Below, in pieces: positions 40,894 through 50,086 of a stretch of 64,000 nt of DNA. Under the pieces are notes generated by a model that was given only the letters and a program-made list of their open reading frames with translations, had not been told where the DNA came from and did not search any database. This DNA is from Sedimentibacter hydroxybenzoicus DSM 7310. GTDB lineage: Bacteria; Bacillota; Clostridia; Tissierellales; Sedimentibacteraceae. The stretch spans positions 1 through 64,000 of the forward strand of contig NZ_JACBNQ010000004.1 in NCBI RefSeq assembly GCF_013403245.1, given 5' to 3'. Numbering within the stretch: the first letter of the stretch is position 1; each line of letters opens with the position of its first letter. The position numbers and the translations under genes are program-made.

Positions 40894-42060
40894 TTATTTT
40901 ACAGCATTATCAAATTCGTGCTTTATTTCTTCCAGTAACTTTGGATTTTCAATTATATCAACAGCCGTTAATACTAAAGCCGCAATAGTGTTTTTCGTTT
41001 GCTCCTTGGCATAATCGGTAATTGTACTGTCTGCCATTTCTCTTGTGTGTGCCGCAATATTAGTATCCTTTGTTATATCAAAATAAGGATGAATGGTTGG
41101 GCATACCTGACTTACCTGTCCGGCATCAAGGGAGCCGGCGCCCTTATTCGGCGGACTCATTACTATGCCCGTTAATTCAAGAATTTTATCACTGAATACG
41201 TTGGACAATGTCTGATTGGTTACTAAATTATCATAATTGAATTCGTACTTAGATATTTTTAATTCACATCCCGTTGCAAGGGCTGCACCTCTTGCACAGT
41301 TTTTAATCTTTTCCAATAACTCTAAATTATATGTTTTTGATGTTGAACGAACATAAAATTGTGATTTTGTGTAATCAGGTACTACATTAGCTGCTTTTCC
41401 ACCGTCTAAAATAACACCGTGAACCCTTGAATCGCTGTTAATATGTTCTCGTAACGCATTAACGCTGTTAAATGTTTGTATAGCAGCATCTAAAGCGTTG
41501 ATTCCTTTTTGGGGAGCCGATGCGGCATGAGCCGCTTTGCCGAAAAATTCAAATTGTATCGGCTCTAGTGCAAGTGATGTTCCGCTTTTTATATACTCAT
41601 TAAACGGATGAGCCATCATTGCTATATCAACACCATCAAATTCATGGTTTTCCACATATGTAACCTTTGCTCCGCTTGTTTCTTCTGCAGGAGTGCCGAA
41701 AACTATAACAGTTCCGCCGATTTCATCTATTATTTGTTTTAGTATTATTCCGGCGCCTGTACTTACAGTCCCCAAAAGATTGTGACCGCATCCGTGACCG
41801 ATTCCCGGAAGTGCATCATACTCTGCCATGTATGAGATAACAGGTCCAGGCTTTTCACTTTTATAAACCGCTTTAAATCCTGTTTCGACACCGGAAAAAT
41901 TCTTTTCAACGCTAAACCCGTATTTTGACAAAAGATTAGTATGAAGCTTACATGCAATAAATTCTTCGTATCCTAATTCGGGATTTTTGTAAATTTCCAA
42001 GCTCAATTCATTAAGCTCAGGAGTAAGTTGGTCAATAAAATTTAATACTTTTTCTTTCAT
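40894..42060 (-). CDS. M20-family amidohydrolase (AbgB-like)
   Basis: 388 residues from the ATG at 42060, which has AGCGGAGGAC just upstream on the minus strand; a longer frame from 42096 lacks a site. Metallopeptidase M20D family: YMAEYDALPGIGHGCGHN (metal ligands), GTPAEETSGAKVTY (catalytic Glu and metal Glu), HAASAPQKGINALDA (dimerisation-domain His). Similar to p-aminobenzoyl-glutamate or N-acyl amino acid hydrolases; substrate unknown. Not related by operon to argH, with which it converges. Confidence 0.87.
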   Translation of the reverse strand: MKEKVLNFIDQLTPELNELSLEIYKNPELGYEEFIACKLHTNLLSKYGFSVEKNFSGVETGFKAVYKSEKPGPVISYMAEYDALPGIGHGCGHNLLGTVSTGAGIILKQIIDEIGGTVIVFGTPAEETSGAKVTYVENHEFDGVDIAMMAHPFNEYIKSGTSLALEPIQFEFFGKAAHAASAPQKGINALDAAIQTFNSVNALREHINSDSRVHGVILDGGKAANVVPDYTKSQFYVRSTSKTYNLELLEKIKNCARGAALATGCELKISKYEFNYDNLVTNQTLSNVFSDKILELTGIVMSPPNKGAGSLDAGQVSQVCPTIHPYFDITKDTNIAAHTREMADSTITDYAKEQTKNTIAALVLTAVDIIENPKLLEEIKHEFDNAVK

Positions 42061-42138
42061 ATGTCCTCCGCTATTTACTTTTTTTAATACTAACATTGCA
42101 TATCAGCATTGTCAACAGACAGACTGCCGATAAAGCTA

Positions 42139-42160
42139 AATTGACAATAAACTGTCAATT
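42139..42160. promoter_or_regulatory. Inverted repeat between M20 gene and murB
   Basis: AATTGACA-ATAAAC-TGTCAATT, 8-bp perfect arms, in the 190-bp divergent intergenic region. Candidate operator; it contains a TTGACA on each strand. Confidence 0.45.
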
Positions 42161-42252
42161 CGGATTATTTAGCAGCTATTTACAAAATAAATCTTTCAAA
42201 AATATATAAGAAATGTTAAAATATATATAGATGATTCGGAAAGGGTGAAATA

Positions 42253-43179
42253 ATGGAATACCAATTAAAATTGAATGAGCTATATGAAAATTTAACTTCT
42301 TGTACACGTGGAAATATTCTTAAAGATGAACCTTTAAAAAATCACACATATTTTAAAATAGGCGGTCCTGCAGCAATATTTGCAGAGCCTGAAGATACAG
42401 AAGATTTGAAAACAGCATTAAGCTTAATAAAAAAACATGAAGTAAACTGCTTTATCATGGGAAACGGTACTAATTTACTTGTTTCAGATTGCGGCTATAA
42501 TGGCATTGTAATAAAAATAGGAGAAAAGTTTAATTACTTTCACAGAGAAAACAATATAGTTACAGCCGGAGCAGGTGTCTTGCTTTCAGTACTTGCTAAA
42601 TATGCAGCCAGAGAAGGACTTGCAGGATTTGAATTTGCCGGAGGTATTCCCGGATATTTAGGCGGTGCCGTATATATGAATGCAGGCGCCTATGGCGGAG
42701 AAATGAAACAAATTGTTAAAAGCGTCAAATGTATGGATTCAGACGGCAATATAAATATCTTTTCAAATGAGGATATGGAGTTTGCTTACAGGCACAGTAA
42801 GGTCAGCGATTCGGAATATATTGTTCTTGAAGCCGAATTAGAGCTTGCTCCCGGAGATAAGGATGAAATTGCTAACCTTATTAAAGATTTGAACGAAAGA
42901 AGAATTTCTAAACAACCGCTTCATCTGCCAAGCGCCGGAAGCACATTTAAAAGACCTGAAAACGGATATGCATCAAAGCTTATCGAAGATGCCGGTTTAA
43001 AGGGGTTAATTCATAAAGGAGCGATGGTTTCAGATAAGCATTGCGGATTTATAGTTAACATAGACAATGCAAGCTGTGAAGATGTGCTGGAACTGATGAG
43101 GATTGTTGTGAGCACCGTAAATGATAAATTCGGCGTAAAGCTTGAGCCGGAAGTTAAAATAGTAGGAACTAAATTATGA
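42253..43179 (+). CDS. murB: UDP-N-acetylenolpyruvoylglucosamine reductase
   Basis: FAD enzyme reducing UDP-GlcNAc-enolpyruvate to UDP-MurNAc. 308 residues, type IIa-like. FAD-binding motifs HTYFKIGGPAAIF, IMGNGTNLLVSDCGY and GFEFAGGIPGYLGGAVYMNAG, then the catalytic serine region LPSAGSTFKRPE. GAAAGGGTG precedes the ATG. It overlaps the PHP gene by 4 nt. Known clostridial order is murB-(PHP)-rapZ-yvcK. Confidence 0.95.
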   Translation: MEYQLKLNELYENLTSCTRGNILKDEPLKNHTYFKIGGPAAIFAEPEDTEDLKTALSLIKKHEVNCFIMGNGTNLLVSDCGYNGIVIKIGEKFNYFHRENNIVTAGAGVLLSVLAKYAAREGLAGFEFAGGIPGYLGGAVYMNAGAYGGEMKQIVKSVKCMDSDGNINIFSNEDMEFAYRHSKVSDSEYIVLEAELELAPGDKDEIANLIKDLNERRISKQPLHLPSAGSTFKRPENGYASKLIEDAGLKGLIHKGAMVSDKHCGFIVNIDNASCEDVLELMRIVVSTVNDKFGVKLEPEVKIVGTKL

Positions 43180-43892
43180 AAACAATAGCAGACTATCATA
43201 TACATTCAACATATTCAAGACGAAATCACGGAAAATCAACAATTGAAGAAATTGTCGAGAGAGCTGTAGAACTTAACCTTAAGGAAATCGCCATAACAGA
43301 CCATGGTCCTAAGCATTATCTGTACGGAATAGAAGAAGAAAGAATACCCGAAGCAAAAGAAAAAGTATTGCAAATGCGTAAAAAATATCCCCAAATCAAG
43401 ATATTGTTAGGTGTAGAAGCAAACATACTGAGTTATGACGGAGCGACGGATATTTCAGCAAATGTAATAAAACATTGCGATATAATTTTGTGCGGTTATC
43501 ATATGGGTGCATTGTTTTCTTCCGCTAAGGATGCTCTGAAATTCCTCGTAAAAAATAAATTAAGCACAAATATGGCAGACGCAAATGCAATGGCTCTGGC
43601 AAATGCAATGAAAAAATATAATATAAATATTTTGACGCATCCGGGTGATAAAATCCCATGCAATATTGATATTGTAGCTAAGACCGCAGAGGAAACCGAA
43701 ACAATTTTAGAAATAAATAACAGTCACGGTCATTTAAACGTGGAAGAAATTAAAATTGCTTCTAAATATAACGTTAAGTTCGTTATAAACAGCGATTCTC
43801 ATATAAAAGACACTATAGGCAGCTATGAGAACGGTCTGAAAGCAGCCATGGATGCAAAATTGGATTTGGACAGAATAATTAATTTGAAATAG
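43176..43892 (+). CDS. PHP-domain phosphoesterase
   Basis: 238-residue PHP-fold protein (YcdX/HisK-like). Metal ligands: ADYHIHSTYS (HxH), ITDHGPKHYL (DH), GVEANIL (E), CGYHMG (H), LTHPGD (H), and NSDSHIKD (DxH). Function within the family ranges from histidinol phosphatase to nuclease; there are no his genes nearby, so it is annotated by fold only. Conserved position between murB and rapZ. Confidence 0.87.
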   Translation: MKTIADYHIHSTYSRRNHGKSTIEEIVERAVELNLKEIAITDHGPKHYLYGIEEERIPEAKEKVLQMRKKYPQIKILLGVEANILSYDGATDISANVIKHCDIILCGYHMGALFSSAKDALKFLVKNKLSTNMADANAMALANAMKKYNINILTHPGDKIPCNIDIVAKTAEETETILEINNSHGHLNVEEIKIASKYNVKFVINSDSHIKDTIGSYENGLKAAMDAKLDLDRIINLK

Positions 43893-43906
43893 AAAGGCAG
43901 GAGAAT

Positions 43907-44770
43907 ATGGAATTTGTAATCATAACAGGAATGTCCGGTGCCGGTAAAAGCCAGGCAATTAAAATATTGGAAGACTTAAATTATTATTGTATGGATAACA
44001 TGCCTCCTGCTCTTTTACCCAACTTCGCAGAGCTTTGTGTCAGTTCATCCAAGGACGTAAACAAGGTTGCGGTAGTTGCGGATATCAGAAGCGGTATTTT
44101 TTTCAAGGATTTATTTAACAGTCTGGAAATCTTAAGAAGTAAGGGTATTTTATACAGGATTCTTTACCTTGATGCATCTGATGATGAGCTTGTTAAACGT
44201 TATAAGGAGCAAAGAAGACCTCATCCGTTAAGTGCGACAGGAACGATTATCGATGGAATTCAGGAAGAAAGATATAAATTGGAGGAAGTTAAAAAACGTT
44301 CGGATTATATTATAGACACTACAAATATGAAGCTTGGACAATTAAAAGAAGAGCTTCACAATATTTTTGTGCAGGGTAATATTTTATACAATTTAAATAT
44401 AACCCTGATGTCCTTTGGTTATAAATACGGGATTCCTCAGGATTCAGATTTGGTTTTTGACGTAAGATTTTTACCGAATCCATTTTACATTGAAGAATTG
44501 AAGGATTTCACCGGTAACGATAAGAATGTTCAGGATTATGTCATGAGCTTTGATTCATCGGAAGTATTTATTGATAAGCTTGTTGACATGCTTTTATTTT
44601 TACTGCCTCATTATGTAATTGAGGGGAAAACTAATCTTGTTATATCCATTGGGTGCACGGGAGGAAAGCATCGGTCGGTAACTATCACCAACCGTATTGC
44701 ATCAATCCTTAGCGGACAAAATTACAGAATTATCGTAAATCACAGGGATATAACAAAGCAGAAGAGGTAG
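43907..44770 (+). CDS. rapZ: RNase adapter / nucleotide-binding protein RapZ (YvcJ)
   Basis: 287 residues. Walker A GMSGAGKSQ (about 8-16), DMGDN-type MDNMPPALLP, VADIRSG, and the C-terminal half with SFGYKYGIPQDSDLVFDVRFLPNPFY and SIGCTGGKHRSVTITNRI. In E. coli RapZ controls glmS sRNA decay; in Bacillota YvcJ has nucleotide-dependent roles in competence and cell wall precursor supply. Four bases before yvcK. Confidence 0.94.
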   Translation: MEFVIITGMSGAGKSQAIKILEDLNYYCMDNMPPALLPNFAELCVSSSKDVNKVAVVADIRSGIFFKDLFNSLEILRSKGILYRILYLDASDDELVKRYKEQRRPHPLSATGTIIDGIQEERYKLEEVKKRSDYIIDTTNMKLGQLKEELHNIFVQGNILYNLNITLMSFGYKYGIPQDSDLVFDVRFLPNPFYIEELKDFTGNDKNVQDYVMSFDSSEVFIDKLVDMLLFLLPHYVIEGKTNLVISIGCTGGKHRSVTITNRIASILSGQNYRIIVNHRDITKQKR

Positions 44771-44773
44771 AAT

Positions 44774-45754
44774 ATGAAAATAGTTGTTTTTGGAGGGGGT
44801 ACGGGTTTATCCGTACTGCTCAGAGGACTTAAGCACTATACAAAGGATATATCAGCTATAGTTACCGTGGCGGATAACGGCGGCGGCTCGGGAGTATTAA
44901 GGGAAGATCTTGGAATGCTGCCTCCCGGTGATATGAGAAACTGCATTATTGCTTTGGCAGATATAGAACCGATAATGCTTAAATTAATGCAGCACCGATT
45001 TAAAGACGGTTATTTAAACGGACAAAGCTTCGGTAATTTATTTATTGCGGCAATGTATGAAATTTTCGGAGATTATGAGCACGCATTGAAGGAGATAGGC
45101 AGTATTTTCAGATTGTCCGGCAAGGTACTTCCGATGACATTACAGGATACGCAGCTCAAGGCATACTTAAGCAACGGAGAGTGTATAGTAGGAGAAAAGG
45201 ACATACCCGAATTTGCTACTAAGACAGACAGCAAAATAGACAAGGTCTCTTTAGTACCTGATATTTGTATGCCTTTGGATGAAACGGTAAGGGATATACA
45301 GGAAGCCGATGTTATTATTATAGGGCCCGGAAGTTTGTATACCAGCGTAATGCCTAATCTGTTGGTCAAAAGTATACCCGATATGATAACAAATTCGAAG
45401 GCAACGGTTTTTTACGTATGCAATCTTATGACACAGCCCGGTGAAACAGATAACTACAATGTTCTCGACCACGTAAATGCAATAATTAAGCATAGCAACA
45501 GACATATAATTGATTATGTTATTGCCAATGATGAGCTCATACCTGAAGAACAAATAGAGAACTACAAATACAAGGGCTCTGCTCAGGTCATAATTGATAA
45601 GGAACAGATAAAAACTCTTGAAGAAATGAATATCAGGGTTATAAGCAGCAATTTTATCGAAATCAGAAAAAACTACATTAGACATAATTCGGGAAAAATA
45701 GGACAATTGTTGTTAAATTACATTAATGAAAAAAATAATCAACAAAGGAAGTAA
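44774..45754 (+). CDS. yvcK: YvcK/CofD-like UDP-sugar-binding protein
   Basis: 326 residues, CofD-like fold. FGGGTGLSVLLRGLK at the N-terminus, TVADNGGGSGVLREDLGMLP, GDMRNCIIALAD, and IIGPGSLYTSVMPNLLV. YvcK binds UDP-GlcNAc and is needed for growth on gluconeogenic substrates and for normal wall synthesis. In most Bacillota the next gene is whiA; here a PAS-phosphatase gene follows instead. AGAGGTAG precedes the ATG. Confidence 0.94.
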   Translation: MKIVVFGGGTGLSVLLRGLKHYTKDISAIVTVADNGGGSGVLREDLGMLPPGDMRNCIIALADIEPIMLKLMQHRFKDGYLNGQSFGNLFIAAMYEIFGDYEHALKEIGSIFRLSGKVLPMTLQDTQLKAYLSNGECIVGEKDIPEFATKTDSKIDKVSLVPDICMPLDETVRDIQEADVIIIGPGSLYTSVMPNLLVKSIPDMITNSKATVFYVCNLMTQPGETDNYNVLDHVNAIIKHSNRHIIDYVIANDELIPEEQIENYKYKGSAQVIIDKEQIKTLEEMNIRVISSNFIEIRKNYIRHNSGKIGQLLLNYINEKNNQQRK

Positions 45755-45758
45755 TCTA

Positions 45759-46841
45759 ATGTATAAATCAAAAGTAGATGAATCTCAGTTAAATATAATT
45801 GACGGAATGATAGACTGGGTAAGGGTTGTAGATAAAAACAATGTAGTTCTTTATGCAAACAAAAAGATGAAAGAGGATTTAGGAGATATAACAGGCAAAT
45901 TATGTTATGAAGTCTTTTGCTCGGAAGGCAGGTGCGACTATTGTATATCAAAGTCTACGCTCCATGACGGTTCAATCCTGCACAAGGAAGCAAATATCAA
46001 CGACAGGACGTACATGGTTATTTCATCGCCCATAAAGGACAAATCTGACGAAATAATATGTTCGGTTGAAGTTTTCAGAGATATTACAAATGAAAAGGAA
46101 TTAACAAGAAAAGTCAGGGAAAAAAATGAAAAAATGAGTGAGGACATAAATTTTGCAAGAAATATGCAAATAAGGATGCTTCCTCCAAAGGGCATGTACA
46201 ATGGTTTGAAACTTAATTATTTATATGAATCCTCCGAGCAGCTGAGCGGTGATTTTTTTGACGTGTTTAAAATTGATGAGGAGAATACAGGGGTTTATAT
46301 TTGTGATGTTGTGGGGCATGGTGTTACCGCCTCTCTTTTGACTGTCTTTGTCAGACAATCCTTAAGAACCATAGCAAAGGGTAACATGGAGCTTAATAAA
46401 ATAATGAAGGAGCTGCACAAAACATTTCTTTCATTAAACCTTGATTATGACAGATATTTTTCTGTTTTTTTAGGAATCTATAATAAAACAACTCATGAGT
46501 TTAAGTACATAAACGCAGGTCATAATTCGGAGCCGATACTGCTGAGGAGCAAGGGTGAAATCACCCTGTTAAATGCTAAGGGTTATCCGATAGCCAATAT
46601 ATTTGATAATGTAAAGTATGAAGTTAAATCAATAGACTTGCATGTAGGCGATAAATTGTTTCTTTATACTGACGGTATAACAGAAGCTGCCAACAGCGAG
46701 GGTATACAGTACGGTATTGACAGATTAATTGATATAATTAAAAAAAAGGGAAATATTCTCGATAATTTAAAAATTTCATTGGACGATTATTGTAAGGCTC
46801 ACAAGGATGATTATGCCATATTGATGGCAGAGATTATTTAA
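45759..46841 (+). CDS. PAS domain-PP2C (SpoIIE/RsbU-type) protein phosphatase
   Basis: 361 residues from ATG 45759, preceded by AAAGGAAG; the in-frame ATG at 45726 lies in the yvcK tail. PAS domain (about 12-115, VVDKNNVVLYANKKM and a YCEVFCSEGRCDYC-like cysteine-rich segment), short coiled coil (about 120-145) and SpoIIE domain: SSEQLSGDFFDVFKI, CDVVGHGVTASLLTV (metal-binding Asp), YINAGHNSEPILL, LFLYTDGITEAAN. Such phosphatases dephosphorylate anti-anti-sigma factors; the PAS cysteines (C-x5-C-x2-C) may hold a cofactor or metal. It occupies the slot usual for whiA. Confidence 0.86.
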   Translation: MYKSKVDESQLNIIDGMIDWVRVVDKNNVVLYANKKMKEDLGDITGKLCYEVFCSEGRCDYCISKSTLHDGSILHKEANINDRTYMVISSPIKDKSDEIICSVEVFRDITNEKELTRKVREKNEKMSEDINFARNMQIRMLPPKGMYNGLKLNYLYESSEQLSGDFFDVFKIDEENTGVYICDVVGHGVTASLLTVFVRQSLRTIAKGNMELNKIMKELHKTFLSLNLDYDRYFSVFLGIYNKTTHEFKYINAGHNSEPILLRSKGEITLLNAKGYPIANIFDNVKYEVKSIDLHVGDKLFLYTDGITEAANSEGIQYGIDRLIDIIKKKGNILDNLKISLDDYCKAHKDDYAILMAEII

Positions 46842-46892
46842 AAAATTACAGCTCTTATTTGCGAATTACACTAATAAAGAAGGGGAATTAAT

Positions 46893-48173
46893 ATGGAAAA
46901 TATTACACTAAATTTAGATGGAAGCTTTATAAGCAAGCAGGAAATGGAAAATATAAAGTCAGAAATTATTGCCGCCCACGAGCTGTTATTAAACAGAGAA
47001 GGTGTCAGCAGTGATATGACAGGCTGGATTGATTATGTTGATAGAATAGGCGATGAGTACGAAGAAATCATGAGTGCCAAGGAATATATAAAGGATAAAT
47101 GTGAAGCTTTTATAGTTCTTGGTATAGGAGGATCGTACTTGGGGGCAAAGGCTGCCATAGAAGCAATAAGAGGAGACTTTCACAACGAAATAGAAAAACC
47201 TGCAGTGTATTTTGCAGGACAAAACTTAAGCGGCTCTTACTTAAAGAAATTAAAAGAAGTAGTAAGCAATAAGGAAATATGCTTAATTGTAATTTCGAAA
47301 TCAGGGACAACCATCGAAACTGCTTTATCATTCAGAGTATTAAAGGAATTAATGGAAGAAAAGTATATGGATGAATCAAAAAAACGTATATTTGTAGTAA
47401 CCGATAAAAACAGAGGTGCACTTAAAAAGATATCGGATTTAAATGGCTACAAAACATTTGTTATACCTGATGACATAGGAGGAAGGTATTCGGTTATAAC
47501 TCCTGTGGGATTATTACCGATGGCTTTTGCAAATCTTAATGTGCAAGAATTTCTTAATGGGTTGAAATCAGGCGCTGAAGAGTATAAAAACAGCTGCTTT
47601 GATGAGAATATATGCTGTCAGTATGCCGCAGCAAGAAATATATTAAACAGAAGGGGCAAGGAAGTAGAAATTTTGGTAAATTATGAGCCTTCCTGCATAT
47701 CTATTGCGGAATGGTGGAAACAGCTGTTCGGTGAAAGTGAAGGGAAGGAAGGAAAGGGACTTTTCCCTGCTTCATTAAACTTTACTACTGATTTGCATTC
47801 AATGGGTCAGTTCGTCCAGGAAGGACGAAAAATTATATTTGAAACAACTCTCAACATAGAAAACAGAAGGGATGATATGGTTGTTCCTTTTGATGATAGG
47901 GATTTTGATGGATTAAATTATATTTCAGGTAAGCCATTCAGCTACATAAACCAGAAGGCGTTTGAAGGTACATTCATGGCACACAGTGAAGGAGAAGTTC
48001 CCGGCATAATAATAAATGTTCCGGAAATGAACGAATATTACTTAGGTAAGATTTTTTACTTTTTTATGATGTCCTGTGCCATCAGTGGGTATACTAATAA
48101 CATTGATCCGTTTACACAGCCCGGAGTTGAGCATTATAAAAAAAATATGTTTAGCTTATTGGGAAAAAGGTAA
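46893..48173 (+). CDS. pgi: Glucose-6-phosphate isomerase
   Basis: Interconverts glucose-6-phosphate and fructose-6-phosphate. 426 residues, the shorter Bacillota type. FIVLGIGGSYLGAKAAIEAI (substrate phosphate site), VISKSGTTIETALSFR, TDKNRGALKKIS, EWWKQLFGESEGKEGKGLFP and DLHSMGQFVQEG. The C-terminal EHYKKNMFSLLG holds the active-site lysine. GAAGGGG precedes the ATG. Confidence 0.95.
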   Translation: MENITLNLDGSFISKQEMENIKSEIIAAHELLLNREGVSSDMTGWIDYVDRIGDEYEEIMSAKEYIKDKCEAFIVLGIGGSYLGAKAAIEAIRGDFHNEIEKPAVYFAGQNLSGSYLKKLKEVVSNKEICLIVISKSGTTIETALSFRVLKELMEEKYMDESKKRIFVVTDKNRGALKKISDLNGYKTFVIPDDIGGRYSVITPVGLLPMAFANLNVQEFLNGLKSGAEEYKNSCFDENICCQYAAARNILNRRGKEVEILVNYEPSCISIAEWWKQLFGESEGKEGKGLFPASLNFTTDLHSMGQFVQEGRKIIFETTLNIENRRDDMVVPFDDRDFDGLNYISGKPFSYINQKAFEGTFMAHSEGEVPGIIINVPEMNEYYLGKIFYFFMMSCAISGYTNNIDPFTQPGVEHYKKNMFSLLGKR

Positions 48174-48237
48174 GTATAATAATAGCAGGGCGTGACTCGA
48201 ATCGGGTTTAAGGCGCCACAGAGGAGAACGAAGACGT

Positions 48238-49125
48238 ATGATAAAATTAGGAGAAATGCAGGAACTGACGGTAACTCAGAAAAAAGATTTTGGAGTTTAT
48301 CTGAAGAGTACGGACAGCGAAAAATCAGAGGACAAAGTACTGCTTCCCATAAAGCAGGTACCGGCAGACACCGAGATAGGTGACAAAATAAATGTTTTTG
48401 TTTACAGGGATTCAGATGACAAAATAATTGCAACAGTAAAGAGACCAAAGTTAGTAATGGGTGAAATAGCTTACTTAAAGGTTGTGCAAATAACAAGAAT
48501 AGGTGCTTTTATGAATTGGGGATTGGAAAAGGATTTATTTCTGCCCTTCAAGGAGCAAATAGGTGAAATTAAATTAAACGGTGAATACTTAGTGGGACTT
48601 TACATCGACAAGTCGGACAGATTATGCGCCACGATGAATTTATTCAAGGTTTTAAGAACGGACTCCCCATACAAGGTGAATGATAATGTAAAGGGAACTG
48701 TTTTTAGCTTAAAAAGAGGTTTAGGTGCCACTGTTGCCGTAGACGGCAAGTATTTAGGCTTAATACATGAAGGTGAAATCCTGAAGCCGTTAAGACCGGG
48801 AGATGTTGTTGAGGTAAGAGTAAGTCACATAAAAGAAGATGGTAAGCTTGATTTAAGCCTGAAGGATGCTCCGAAGCTGCAAATAGATAAGGATGGAGAA
48901 AAAATATTAAGCATACTAATTAAAAATAAGGGATTTTTATCAATTAATGATGATACAGACCCGGAAACTATTAACAAAGTACTGGGCTTAAGCAAAAGCT
49001 CCTTTAAAAAAGCGGCAGGACGTCTTATGAAACGGAAAGTTATCGAAATGAGCCGAAATGGTATAAAGTTATTAAAATCAAATAATTTACCCCAAAGGGA
49101 AAAATATGCAAGAGGCAAAAAGTAA
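48238..49125 (+). CDS. cvfB: CvfB-family S1 RNA-binding protein
   Basis: 295 residues with tandem S1-like beta-barrels: an N-terminal one (about 1-65), a canonical S1 (about 75-140, VVQITRIGAFMNWGLEKDLFLP, split QIGEIKLNGEYL), a third (about 150-215, with VAVDGKYLGLIHEGEIL and GDVVEVRVSHIKEDGKLDLS), and a C-terminal winged helix (about 225-290, LGLSKSSFKKAAGRLMKRKVI). This is the CvfB layout. It binds RNA; in staphylococci it affects virulence gene expression. AGAGGAGAACG precedes the ATG. Confidence 0.9.
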   Translation: MIKLGEMQELTVTQKKDFGVYLKSTDSEKSEDKVLLPIKQVPADTEIGDKINVFVYRDSDDKIIATVKRPKLVMGEIAYLKVVQITRIGAFMNWGLEKDLFLPFKEQIGEIKLNGEYLVGLYIDKSDRLCATMNLFKVLRTDSPYKVNDNVKGTVFSLKRGLGATVAVDGKYLGLIHEGEILKPLRPGDVVEVRVSHIKEDGKLDLSLKDAPKLQIDKDGEKILSILIKNKGFLSINDDTDPETINKVLGLSKSSFKKAAGRLMKRKVIEMSRNGIKLLKSNNLPQREKYARGKK

Positions 49126-49132
49126 GCTTAGC

Positions 49133-49161
49133 TTGACAAAATCAACATTTGGAAGTACTAT
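49133..49161 (+). promoter_or_regulatory. Promoter of the nucleoside operon
   Basis: TTGACA (49133-49138), 17-bp spacer, TACTAT (49156-49161), overlapping a TATAAT at 49159-49164; 51 bp before deoD. Confidence 0.6.
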
Positions 49162-49211
49162 AATAAGTGCTTTATGAGTAAAACACATAAATATACATAG
49201 AGGAGGAAATT

Positions 49212-49913
49212 ATGTCTACACCACACAATAGCGCCGCCAAAGGTCAAATAGCGGAAACGGTTTTATTGCCGGGAGATCCTTTAAGAGCAAAGTTTATTGC
49301 GGAAAATTTTTTGACTGATGTAGAACAATTCAATACAGTCAGAAATATGTTTGGATATACAGGCACATATAATGGCAAAAAGGTATCTGTAATGGGAACA
49401 GGAATGGGATGTCCTTCCATAGGAATTTATTCTTATGAATTAATACATATGTATGGAGTGAAAAATTTAATCAGAGTGGGTTCATGCGGAGCATTTGACC
49501 CGAAATTGAATTTGTATGATATTGTATTGGCAATCGGTGCGAGTACCGATTCAAATTATGGATCACAATATAAGCTGCCGGGTATTTATTCCGCAACTGC
49601 TTCATGGGAGCTTCTATCAAAGGCAAAAAAGGTTGCAGATGAAAACAATATAACGGCTACGGTTGGAAATGTATTGACTTCGGATGTTTTTTACGGAGAT
49701 GATATGGACAGTTGGAAGAGCTGGGCGAAAATGGGATTACTGGCTGCCGAGATGGAAAGCTACGCACTATACTGCAATGCAAACAGAGCGGGGGTAAATG
49801 CACTGACGATACTTACGGTATCAGATTCCATTGTAAATCAAACAGAAACAACTCCTGAACAAAGAGAAAAGGGATTCAAGGACATGATGAAAATTGCACT
49901 TGAACTGGCATAA
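49212..49913 (+). CDS. deoD: Purine-nucleoside phosphorylase (DeoD type)
   Basis: Phosphorolyses purine nucleosides to base and (deoxy)ribose-1-phosphate. 233 residues, hexameric type. STPHNSAAKGQIAETVLLPGDPLRAK, GTGMGCPSIGIYSYELI, LIRVGSCGAF, AAEMESYALYCNA (ribose-binding Met/Glu) and TVSDSIVNQTETTPE with the catalytic Asp. AGAGGAGG precedes the ATG. First gene of a nucleoside uptake and salvage operon. Confidence 0.96.
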   Translation: MSTPHNSAAKGQIAETVLLPGDPLRAKFIAENFLTDVEQFNTVRNMFGYTGTYNGKKVSVMGTGMGCPSIGIYSYELIHMYGVKNLIRVGSCGAFDPKLNLYDIVLAIGASTDSNYGSQYKLPGIYSATASWELLSKAKKVADENNITATVGNVLTSDVFYGDDMDSWKSWAKMGLLAAEMESYALYCNANRAGVNALTILTVSDSIVNQTETTPEQREKGFKDMMKIALELA

Positions 49914-49934
49914 ATTATCGTCCTGAACAGACTT

Positions 49935-50065
49935 GTCATTCTGAGCGATAGGGAAGGATTTCATGTAATAGGAAGAGAGGCACACCTTTAGTTTAGGGAT
50001 AGTCTTTGGAGTATAAGGAATGTCCCCGTCAAACATAAGATTCTTCGGACTTGTCTCTGAATGAC
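49935..50065. repeat. Nested repeats: GTCAT...ATGAC element interrupted by GGGGACA-type element
   Basis: Outer element: GTCATTCTGAGCG (49935 on) and TCTGAATGAC (to 50065), with AAGGATT/GATTCTTCGG inner parts. Inside lies a second family (about 49977-50027: CACACCTTTAG ... AAGGAATGTCCCC), also seen at 60965-61017. It fills the gap between deoD and the glycohydrolase gene. Confidence 0.65.
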
Positions 50066-50086
50066 AAAAAAAGAAAGAGGTTATTG

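Noticed and set aside
45251-45706. 151-codon minus-strand ORF within yvcK
   Set aside because: Antisense shadow of yvcK, which has all family motifs.
48192-48383. 63-codon ORF at the start of cvfB
   Set aside because: Out-of-frame reading overlapping the cvfB start; very basic composition and no family match.
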